This document shows positions 1 through 6,072 of a DNA stretch of 6,792 nt, in pieces (the first letter of the stretch is position 1; every line of letters begins with the position of its first letter). Made by a program: the position numbers and the translations under genes. The notes beneath the pieces were generated by a model. That model saw only the letters and a program-made list of their open reading frames with translations, was not told where the DNA came from and made no database searches. The stretch lies in the NCBI GenBank assembly GCA_027080405.1, contig JALWSL010000274.1, positions 1-6,792 on the forward strand. The letters run 5' to 3'. This DNA comes from Planctomycetaceae bacterium (lineage in GTDB: Bacteria > Planctomycetota > Planctomycetia > Planctomycetales > Planctomycetaceae).

Positions 1-152
1 GATACTGGAGAGCCTGGTCTTCCCGAGGGAGTGCGATATTTATCTGTTTGTGGTAGATTCAGAATTCCGTTTTTGCTTTTCCTCCGTATAATGAAACGCT
101 GCTTCACGATCAGGTAGCGAATAACCAATCAGCAAGGCGTTAGAAATCGACG
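1..152. other. Leader region upstream of rimO, no supported gene
   Basis: No gene can be supported here. One plus-strand frame is open from the window edge to a TAG at 115-117 and another to a TAA at 89-91. Both are too short and unremarkable to tell a preceding gene's tail from chance. The only recognisable element is the -10-like hexamer listed separately. The bases just before the rimO start carry no well-placed Shine-Dalgarno sequence: the nearest purine run, AAGG at 134-137, lies about 15 bases away. Confidence 0.5.
65..92 (+). promoter_or_regulatory. Candidate sigma70-type promoter for rimO
   Basis: A perfect TATAAT hexamer lies at 87-92. The best-spaced -35 candidate, TTCCGT at 65-70 with a 16-base spacer, matches TTGACA poorly, and there is no extended -10 TG. 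If used, transcription would begin near base 99 and leave a leader of about 54 bases before the rimO ATG at 153. This is a sequence-pattern call only; a perfect hexamer can occur by chance in AT-rich leader DNA. Confidence 0.38.
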
Positions 153-1571
153 ATGACACAATTGCCTATTCTCGATCAGGGAACAAGCCCTGTCCCCTTA
201 TCCGATCCCGCTTTTGAAGCCAACTCCGAGAGCGGACAAAAGGGGACGTATGCCTTCGTTTCGCTGGGATGCCCCAAAAATCTTGTTGATAGCGAAAAAA
301 TGTTGGGGACGCTGGCTGTTGATGGATACACGCTGACCGCAGAGCCGCGAGGGAGCGATTTCGTTATCATCAATACATGCGGGTTTATCGATGATTCCCG
401 TCGGGAGTCGATGGAAGTCATCGAAGAGATGCTGGAGCTGAAACGGGCCGGCGAAACAAAAGGCGTGATTGTTGCGGGGTGTTTGCCGGAACGGATTGGT
501 GCAGACCTGCGGGCCAGGCTGCCGGAAATCGACCATGTTGTCGGTGTGTTCGGACGTGATGAAATCTCCAGGGTTGCAGATCGTTTGGTCGGAAACAGTA
601 ACGAACAGCGCGACCTGTTTCGTCCGGCTCCGATTCGGGCGATGGATGATCGCATGCGACTGCGAATCACTCCCGCGCATTATGCGTATCTCAAGATATC
701 CGAAGGATGCAACCGGACATGCACTTTCTGTTCGATCCCCAGCATGCGGGGAAAACACGTGACCAAACCGATCGAAAAAGTGGTGGAGGAGGCCGAGGAA
801 CTCGCAGCCGATGGTGTCAAGGAATTGATACTTGTCGCACAGGATACCACCTATTACGGGATGGATTTGTATGGCGAAGTGCGACTGACTTCGTTGCTGG
901 AAGCGCTGGAAAAAGTGGAAGGGATCCAGTGGATCCGCCTGATGTATCTGTACCCGGTCAATTTCACGGATCAGCTAATCGATCAAATTGCAGGTTCGGC
1001 GAAAGTGCTGCCCTATCTGGATATGCCTTTACAGCACATCAACTCCCGTGTTTTGAAACGGATGCAGCGGCGTGTCGATCGGGATAAAACAGTTGAACTG
1101 GTGGAGAAGCTTCGATCGCGAATTCCGAACCTTGTCCTGCGAACAACTTTTGTCGTCGGTTTTCCGGGAGAGACGGAGGAACAGTTCGAAGAGCTGCGTC
1201 AATTTGTGCAGGAAACGAAGTTTCAACGCATGGGGGTGTTCCCGTACTCTCTGGAACCGGGAACACCGGCAGTCAAGCTTGATGGTCATTTGCCCGAAGA
1301 AGTAAAAGTACAGCGTCAGGAAATCCTGATGGCTGATCAGCAGAAGATCGCCTTTGCCTACGGGGAATCCCTGGTCGGTTATGAACTGGATGTTCTGATC
1401 GATGAACAGATGGAAGAGGGAATCTGGCAGGGGCGCTGTTTTGCAGATGCTCCGGAGATCGATGGAACCGTTTTCGTTCGGGGGGAAAATCTCGCTGTCG
1501 GTGACTTTGTTCCGACAGAAATAACGGCCACACAGGATTACGATTTGGTTGGCGCAGCGGTTGAGGAATGA
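153..1571 (+). CDS. rimO: Ribosomal protein S12 methylthiotransferase RimO
   Basis: Cytoplasmic radical-SAM enzyme that adds a methylthio group to the beta-carbon of a conserved aspartate in ribosomal protein S12. The 472-residue protein shows the three-part architecture of the family. The N-terminal UPF0004 domain (about 33-150) has the signature VSLGCPKNLVDSEKMLG, with cluster cysteines C40, C76 (in NTCGF) and C110. The radical-SAM core (about 172-400) has CNRTCTFC, giving C186, C190 and C193 as ligands of the SAM-binding 4Fe-4S cluster. The C-terminal TRAM domain (about 403-470) contains ADAPEIDG, which favours RimO over its tRNA-modifying paralogue MiaB. The protein is about 30 residues longer than the E. 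coli enzyme, mostly from a non-conserved N-terminal extension. The ATG at 153 is the only ATG before the first motif, so the start is fairly secure although no Shine-Dalgarno site is seen. It converges on the M19-like gene after 39 bases. Confidence 0.97.
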   Translation: MTQLPILDQGTSPVPLSDPAFEANSESGQKGTYAFVSLGCPKNLVDSEKMLGTLAVDGYTLTAEPRGSDFVIINTCGFIDDSRRESMEVIEEMLELKRAGETKGVIVAGCLPERIGADLRARLPEIDHVVGVFGRDEISRVADRLVGNSNEQRDLFRPAPIRAMDDRMRLRITPAHYAYLKISEGCNRTCTFCSIPSMRGKHVTKPIEKVVEEAEELAADGVKELILVAQDTTYYGMDLYGEVRLTSLLEALEKVEGIQWIRLMYLYPVNFTDQLIDQIAGSAKVLPYLDMPLQHINSRVLKRMQRRVDRDKTVELVEKLRSRIPNLVLRTTFVVGFPGETEEQFEELRQFVQETKFQRMGVFPYSLEPGTPAVKLDGHLPEEVKVQRQEILMADQQKIAFAYGESLVGYELDVLIDEQMEEGIWQGRCFADAPEIDGTVFVRGENLAVGDFVPTEITATQDYDLVGAAVEE

Positions 1572-1610
1572 AATCGTTTTGTGCGGTGGCAATCGTGTTA
1601 TTGAATTGTG

Positions 1611-2945
1611 CTATTGAATGGTTTCCCGATTCACGCGCATCACGTTCCCCCCGATGATTTTTCTGAGTTGCTCAGCCGAATAGCCTCGTTGCACCAGCCC
1701 TACAGTAAAGAGCGGCCAGTTTGTCCAGGCGACGCTTTTTGTTGCCTCGGCAGTGGTCACGTAGTCATCGTTGGGCCATAACGAGCGGAACTCAGGTCGC
1801 CGAGGCGGTTGCCGGGGAAGTTTCTTGTTCTCCGCGGAATAATTCGACGAAACGTAGGCGACATCGGTGCCGATCACGACGTGATCCACTCCGAATTTCC
1901 GGGCCGCGTAATCGATGTGATCCAGCAATGCGTTGATATCCCCTTTTCCCCGCAGATATTTGGGGATACAGCAGATGCCGATGTAGCCGCCTGAATCGAC
2001 AATCGCCTTGATGACGTTGTCCGGCTTGCTGCGAATGTGTGCGTAGATTCCTCCGCAGACGGAATGACTGGCCACAACCGGTTTGTCCGAGACTTGTGCA
2101 GCTTCCAAAGAAGTTTGCCAGCCGGAGTGGGCACAATCGGGGACAATGCCAATGCGATTCATCTGTTTGATCACCGCGCGACCGAAATCCGAGAGTCCCG
2201 CATTGCTTTTTTCGCCACAGCCGTCGCCGATCATGTTTCGTCGCTGATAGGTCAGGTGCATCATACGAATCCCGAGTTCGTAGAACACCCGGACATAGCG
2301 CAGTTCATCCGGAACCGAAACCCATTGCTGGGTTAATGGAACCCCGTTACTGGTAAAGCAGAGGGAATGGCGGTTTTCCTTTTTCGCATTCAGCACATCA
2401 TCTGGAGTGACCACTTTGGAGACGACCTCCGGAATGGTGTCCGTCAGAAAAGTGTATCGGGCCAGTCTTTTGAGAAGGATGAGCGGGTCCTGCCCTTCTT
2501 CTCCCGCATTCTGATAGATACAGGTGACACCGGAAGCCCGCCAGGCTTCCTGAAACTCTCTGCGTTCGAGCGGGTCGGTTGCGCAGCGTGTCATCATCAT
2601 GTCTTCCCGCCGATCCTTGATTTCGATGGGAGAAGCTTTCTCCTCGATCAGAGCGGCCAGTTCGTCGCCATCAATCGCGGAACGGGGGGCGAAACCGTAG
2701 GAATCGAAAACAACTGAATCAGCATGCAGTTTCAAACCGTGTTCCAGGTCTTTGGCACTCGGTTTCAAAATGTTGAGAGCGACGCGTCTGTCATGTTCAA
2801 TTTTGGGGAGCAGATTTTTGGTCAGTCTTTCAACAGGATCGTGCGACAATTCGGCCGAGATGGCGGAGTTGGCAGCGGTCGCTGTTGAAACTGCCAATGC
2901 CAGGGGGACCGTAGAAGTCTTCATGAATTTCCGTCTGTCCATCAT
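1611..2945 (-). CDS. Tat-exported peptidase M19 (membrane dipeptidase-like) protein, probably atypical zinc site
   Basis: 444-residue member of the M19 renal/membrane dipeptidase family, a metal-dependent TIM-barrel group whose canonical members split dipeptides. The N-terminus DRRKFMKTS followed by a hydrophobic alanine-rich stretch (about 12-31) reads as a twin-arginine signal, so export is likely. Family landmarks in order are FYELGIRMMHLTY (221-233), GLSDFG (250-255), DCAHSG with H273, ASHS with H294, R305, and IGTD with D361. H273 and H294 match the zinc ligands H198 and H219 of human DPEP1, and R305 and D361 match R230 and D288. The usual HxD near the N-terminus reads Y83 and F85 in VVFDSYGF, and the bridging glutamate position aligns with S199. 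Three of the five metal ligands therefore seem absent, and dipeptidase activity should not be assumed. Two ATGs stand in tandem; the second (2942) is better spaced from an AGGA. It follows the methyltransferase gene on the same strand after 183 bases. Confidence 0.85.
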   Translation of the reverse strand: MMDRRKFMKTSTVPLALAVSTATAANSAISAELSHDPVERLTKNLLPKIEHDRRVALNILKPSAKDLEHGLKLHADSVVFDSYGFAPRSAIDGDELAALIEEKASPIEIKDRREDMMMTRCATDPLERREFQEAWRASGVTCIYQNAGEEGQDPLILLKRLARYTFLTDTIPEVVSKVVTPDDVLNAKKENRHSLCFTSNGVPLTQQWVSVPDELRYVRVFYELGIRMMHLTYQRRNMIGDGCGEKSNAGLSDFGRAVIKQMNRIGIVPDCAHSGWQTSLEAAQVSDKPVVASHSVCGGIYAHIRSKPDNVIKAIVDSGGYIGICCIPKYLRGKGDINALLDHIDYAARKFGVDHVVIGTDVAYVSSNYSAENKKLPRQPPRRPEFRSLWPNDDYVTTAEATKSVAWTNWPLFTVGLVQRGYSAEQLRKIIGGNVMRVNRETIQ

Positions 2946-2948
2946 TTT

Positions 2949-2952
2949 TCCT
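2949..2952 (-). promoter_or_regulatory. Ribosome binding site of the M19-like gene
   Basis: AGGA on the minus strand stands 3 bases before the first ATG (2945) and 6 bases before the second (2942). The second spacing is closer to the usual 5-9 bases, so translation may begin at 2942, giving a protein one residue shorter that starts MDRRKFMKTS. The twin-arginine motif is kept either way. Confidence 0.45.
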
Positions 2953-3128
2953 GTTTCGAGTTGTGTGTGATTCTACAAGATTCAAGTTCTGTAAGAGGAA
3001 AGGACAATCAGGTTCCCGGATCGTTTTGCCCGAAGCCGATCATCCGCTTTAGCAGTTTCATTGCTGCATCATTTTATCGCTGCGTCACTGTTGTTCCGAT
3101 TGGATACCCGATGAGGAAACAGGTCCGT

Positions 3129-5069
3129 TCATTCTCTTCCATTCAAATTCAAAGAGGGTTTATATTTTTTCACCAGACAGGACTGCCAGGCGAGAGGGGC
3201 CAGGTCATCAGTATTCACGGTGCCAAAATTGATGTTGACCCCGCCCGCCTGTTCCTGCCAGTAACGGGAATGACAGGAACCGCTTTGTGCGAGCAGACAT
3301 CGTTTCAGGTTACCAGATTCCCCGGCGTAAAGGGCTTTTCCATCCTTGTCAGTTACAAGATAGATTCCGGGTTGCGCCGGAACTTCTTCTTGCAGAATTT
3401 TTTCGAACTCTCCCGAGTCGCTCCCTGAACAGGAAACCTTTTTTTTGAGCAGTCGTTTCAGTTGTGAACCTCTGATGTTATACAGCATTTCCCCCTGACA
3501 GCGGGCTGCATTCAGTTGATCGCGGATTTTCAACGCTCCCCATCGATACTCAAAGGGTGAAAAACCGGGGACGATTTCGGCAGCGAGCTGATCGAACTTT
3601 TTTGCAAGGAGGGGATCGCAGAATATTTCGTCCAGACTTTCTCCTTCTTCCTGCATGAGCATACTTTGCAAGGCGATTTCGCTGGCAGAGAGAAAGGGAT
3701 CGCAATGTTCCCAGGAAAGATCAGAGTTTCCGGTAATGGCGAATTCGCTCAATTTCCCTTCTTTTCGCAGGCGGAACAGCAGGATATTCCACGTGCAGGG
3801 GTCTCCTGCCAAGCCGAGTTTTCGACAGGCTTTGATGAACAGGGCATTCATCTCCGGATCGATGACGAGACGATCTGCGCCATATCCCTGATGAGTGAGT
3901 CGAAACGCTTCCCGCACACCCCGGCAAGTCAACTCCAGTTGAACCTCTGCATAAACGGTCTCTTTGCTTGCAGGATCGTTCCAGGATGTTTTGCGGCCGC
4001 TTTTCTTTTTTTTCTTGTGATCCGCCGGGCGTTCTCCGGTTTTCGGGGCACTCATCAGCGGTTCCGCAGAGCCGTTGAGTCGGTCGCCGACATGAGTATT
4101 GGCAAGCCGTTCCTTGCCGTACTGAATGTATTCTTCGGAAATATCGAACCCGACATATTTTCTGCCCAGTTTTTTCGCCACGACCAGAGTTGTGGCGGAG
4201 CCGGAAAAGGGGTCGAGCACAACTTCATCCGGTTCGCTGCAACTGCGGATGATGCGGCCGAGCAGCTGTTCGGGCATCTGGCAACCGTGGAAACCGGCTC
4301 TCTCCTTGAAAGTACCGGCAACGCGGGGAAAGTACCAGGTATCTTCCGAAGCGGTGAAGCACGATTCGATATCCTGCGGTCGCAGAACCCAACTTTGTTG
4401 TTGGTCATCCGGAAGTGTCGGTCTTTCCAACAGGTCAGTGCTGTCTGGTAATACTCCTGCTGTTTCTGAAGCCGGTTCGGGCTGAGCGGGAAAGAGTGTT
4501 TTCTGAACCGGTTGGGTTTCTCCCGAGTGCATCACGGGTGCGAAACCGGCCAGCGGGATGATCCAGGTATCGTCCGGCAACCTTCCTTTGGGGTTGGCTC
4601 GCTTGTCGTTATAGACAAGTTGCCTGGCGGAGGGAATCCGGTTTTCGAGTGCATCAGCGCGGAATGTGAATTGTTTCGAGTCTTTCACAAAATGAAAAAG
4701 ATGCGCATGAGAGCGTGTGAATTTCTGTTTGCAGTTCACGCCAAACGTATAATACCAGATGACCCAGCTTCGACAATGGAAACCGGTTTGCTGCGAAATT
4801 ATTTTCAACTCGGCTGCGTATTCGTCTCCGATGGCCAGCCAGAAGCTGCCAGTCGGTTTGAGAGTCTGATACACGGCCGTGATCCATTGGCGCGACCAGT
4901 TCAGGTAATGTTCCGATTCCAGTTCATCTTCGTAAACGTCATACTTGTAACCGATGTTGAATGGCGGGTCGGCGAAAATGAGATCGACCGCTCCATCAGG
5001 AAGTTCCTGCATTCCTGAAAGACAGTCCTGATGCTTGATGGTGTTGAATGCCAGCTCTGTTTTTTCCAT
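3129..5069 (-). CDS. Beta-class DNA amino-methyltransferase fused to a GIY-YIG-like C-terminal domain
   Basis: 646-residue protein, numbered from the ATG at 5069. The N-terminal half is a SAM-dependent DNA methyltransferase. Catalytic motif IV, ADPPFN (33-38), comes first, and the SAM-binding motif I, VLDPFSGSATT (284-294), follows with motif X-like QMPEQLLGRIIRS (264-276) before it. This is the beta order. DPPF suggests an N6-adenine target, although N4-cytosine cannot be excluded. A lysine-rich linker (352-360) leads to an unrecognised region (about 370-545) and then a GIY-YIG-like domain (about 568-645). Typical stand-alone beta enzymes are around 300-450 residues, so this is unusually long. 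The open frame extends to a TTG at 5159, but those 30 extra residues precede all conserved sequence, and ATG 5069 starts just before the first family-like strand; neither start has a strong ribosome site. No restriction nuclease gene lies next to it, so it is provisionally an orphan. The core identification is firm; target and role are unknown. Confidence 0.9.
   Translation of the reverse strand: MEKTELAFNTIKHQDCLSGMQELPDGAVDLIFADPPFNIGYKYDVYEDELESEHYLNWSRQWITAVYQTLKPTGSFWLAIGDEYAAELKIISQQTGFHCRSWVIWYYTFGVNCKQKFTRSHAHLFHFVKDSKQFTFRADALENRIPSARQLVYNDKRANPKGRLPDDTWIIPLAGFAPVMHSGETQPVQKTLFPAQPEPASETAGVLPDSTDLLERPTLPDDQQQSWVLRPQDIESCFTASEDTWYFPRVAGTFKERAGFHGCQMPEQLLGRIIRSCSEPDEVVLDPFSGSATTLVVAKKLGRKYVGFDISEEYIQYGKERLANTHVGDRLNGSAEPLMSAPKTGERPADHKKKKKSGRKTSWNDPASKETVYAEVQLELTCRGVREAFRLTHQGYGADRLVIDPEMNALFIKACRKLGLAGDPCTWNILLFRLRKEGKLSEFAITGNSDLSWEHCDPFLSASEIALQSMLMQEEGESLDEIFCDPLLAKKFDQLAAEIVPGFSPFEYRWGALKIRDQLNAARCQGEMLYNIRGSQLKRLLKKKVSCSGSDSGEFEKILQEEVPAQPGIYLVTDKDGKALYAGESGNLKRCLLAQSGSCHSRYWQEQAGGVNINFGTVNTDDLAPLAWQSCLVKKYKPSLNLNGRE
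3132..3368 (-). other. GIY-YIG-like domain with altered catalytic residues (part of the methyltransferase)
   Basis: Residues 568-645 of the methyltransferase show the GIY (568-570) and YAG (581-583) elements separated by 10 residues, then SGNLKR, an H at 600, and the closing pattern LVKKYKPSLN with N641, as in UvrC and other GIY-YIG nucleases. By alignment to UvrC (YVG, NLKKR, then E before SLIKK), the catalytic arginine position holds C591 with R590 one place early. The metal-binding glutamate position holds Q629. The domain is therefore probably a binding module or a very weak nuclease. The alignment was made by eye. Confidence 0.7.
3435..3962 (-). other. Unrecognised middle region of the methyltransferase fusion
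   Basis: Residues about 370-545 lie between the methyltransferase core and the GIY-YIG-like domain. I do not recognise the family. It reads as a well-folded, mostly helical region rather than linker: residues 391-410 contain GYGADRLVIDPEMN, followed by a KACRKLGL helix, the phrase CTWNILLFRLRKEGKL (425-440), an acidic stretch MQEEGESLDEIF (472-483), and a basic helix SQLKRLLKKKV (535-545). The pattern of a helix followed by W-N and R-K-x-G-K-L resembles a helical DNA- or protein-binding module, but that is inference. Confidence 0.45.
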
Positions 5070-5135
5070 AATGAACCGCAGATTCCATTTTTTTTCGAGT
5101 CTATCCCAAACGGATCCTCTCCGGGAGAACAGTGT

Positions 5136-5141
5136 ATCATA
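5136..5141 (-). promoter_or_regulatory. Candidate -10 element for the methyltransferase gene
   Basis: On the minus strand this reads TATGAT, five of six matches to the -10 consensus, inside the divergent gap between the methyltransferase and amidohydrolase genes. No good -35 hexamer is found at 16-18 bases. Transcription from here would start near 5130 and leave a leader of about 60 bases before ATG 5069. It would also put the upstream TTG (5159) outside the transcript. The same bases form a small inverted repeat, GTAT-C-ATAC, at 5134-5142. Confidence 0.22.
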
Positions 5142-5205
5142 CGTCGGAATCACGCGCAAGTGATTATCATCAAATCAGGGGCCATCCGGATCGGAACAAG
5201 CTGTG

Positions 5206-6072
5206 ATGAAAATAGATGCTCACCAACATTTCTGGGAACTGGACCGTTTTGATTATGAATGGCTGGATGCTCCTGATCTGAAGCCGATCCGGCGGGATTA
5301 CGTTCCTGCCGATTTATCTCCCCATTTGAAAAAGTGCGAAATCGACCGCTCCGTTTTTGTGCAGACTCGGCACGATGTGGAGGAAAACCGTTGGGCGCTT
5401 TCCCTTTGCGAATCAAATTCATTTCTGGCTGGTATTGTCGGTTGGGTCGATCTGGCTTCCGAACGATGTGAAGAACAGTTGCTTGAATTCAGGGATCACC
5501 CCCAATTTCTGGGAATCAGACACGTCACACAGGATGAACCGGACGATGATTTCATCATTCGGGGAGAGGTCATTCGCGGTCTGCGGGTATTGCAGAAATA
5601 TCAGGTACCATTCGATCTGCTGTTTTTTGTCAAGCATTTGAAGCACGCCGTCACGGTGGCCAGAGCGTGTCCCGATCTTCCTCTGGTAATCGATCACCTC
5701 GCCAAACCGCGGCTCAGGGAGCAGTCCTTGACAGACTGGGCAGCAGACTTTCGAGCGGCGGCCCGGTGTGAGAATATTCATTGCAAACTGTCGGGGATGG
5801 TGACGGAAGCCGACTGGAAGAACTGGAAACCCTCGGATTTGAAACCGTATATCGATATTGCACTGGATGCTTTTGGGCCTTCACGCTTGATGTACGGTTC
5901 GGATTGGCCGGTTTGTGAACTGGCCGCCACTTACGAACAGGTTTATGACGCGTTGACAGAAAATATCTCGGCGTTATCGAATTCGGAAAAAGAGCAGATT
6001 CTCGGCAAAACCGCAACCCGGTTCTACGGAATCCCGGACAAGCCTGCATCGAAACAGGCGGATATCGTGTGA
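5206..6072 (+). CDS. COG3618 amidohydrolase, probable sugar-lactone hydrolase (L-fuconolactonase / L-rhamnonolactonase-like)
   Basis: 288-residue TIM-barrel metal-dependent hydrolase of the Amidohydro_2 family, the size expected. It opens with the metal-binding HxH as DAHQHFW (H6, H8). It then carries GIVGWVDL (76-83), LGIRHVTQDEPDD (102-114), VIDHLAKP with H164 (161-168), CKLSGMVTEADW (193-204), and YGSDWPVC with the catalytic aspartate D233. This series is typical of the branch containing L-fuconolactonase and L-rhamnono-1,4-lactonase, which open sugar-acid lactones in non-phosphorylating sugar breakdown; 2-pyrone-4,6-dicarboxylate hydrolase is a more distant relative. It should act in the cytoplasm, since no signal peptide is seen. 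The start is ATG 5206, preceded by GGAA at 5193-5196 with a 9-base gap; the GTG at 5203 is a poorer choice. Its last codons overlap the transporter gene by four bases, so the two are probably co-translated. Family is certain, substrate is not. Confidence 0.9.
   Translation: MKIDAHQHFWELDRFDYEWLDAPDLKPIRRDYVPADLSPHLKKCEIDRSVFVQTRHDVEENRWALSLCESNSFLAGIVGWVDLASERCEEQLLEFRDHPQFLGIRHVTQDEPDDDFIIRGEVIRGLRVLQKYQVPFDLLFFVKHLKHAVTVARACPDLPLVIDHLAKPRLREQSLTDWAADFRAAARCENIHCKLSGMVTEADWKNWKPSDLKPYIDIALDAFGPSRLMYGSDWPVCELAATYEQVYDALTENISALSNSEKEQILGKTATRFYGIPDKPASKQADIV

Noticed and set aside
1029..1592. Open minus-strand frame of 187 codons opposite the rimO C-terminal half
   Set aside because: It overlaps conserved radical-SAM and TRAM sequence in antisense and has no family resemblance.
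1572..1610. Possible bidirectional terminator between the convergent rimO and M19-like genes
   Set aside because: Only a 4-base complementary pair (CAAT / ATTG) is visible, with no GC-rich stem and no clean T tract on either strand.
2946..3128. Possible terminator and promoter in the gap between the methyltransferase and M19-like genes
   Set aside because: The best stem is a 4-base GCAG / CTGC without a following T run. A minus-strand TAGAAT at 2970-2975 has no acceptable -35 partner. Neither is strong enough to list.
3666..4451. Open plus-strand frame of 261 codons opposite the methyltransferase
   Set aside because: It lies wholly antisense to well-supported methyltransferase motifs and its translation shows no recognisable domain; it is a shadow of the codon bias of the real gene.
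3129..5069. Complete type II restriction-modification system
   Set aside because: No separate restriction endonuclease gene is next to the methyltransferase, and the fused GIY-YIG-like domain appears to lack its catalytic Arg and Glu, so active restriction is not supported.
5070..5159. Thirty-residue N-terminal extension of the methyltransferase from a TTG at 5159
   Set aside because: The extension has no family-like sequence, begins with a rare start codon, and would lie upstream of the best -10 candidate; ATG 5069 fits the family start better.
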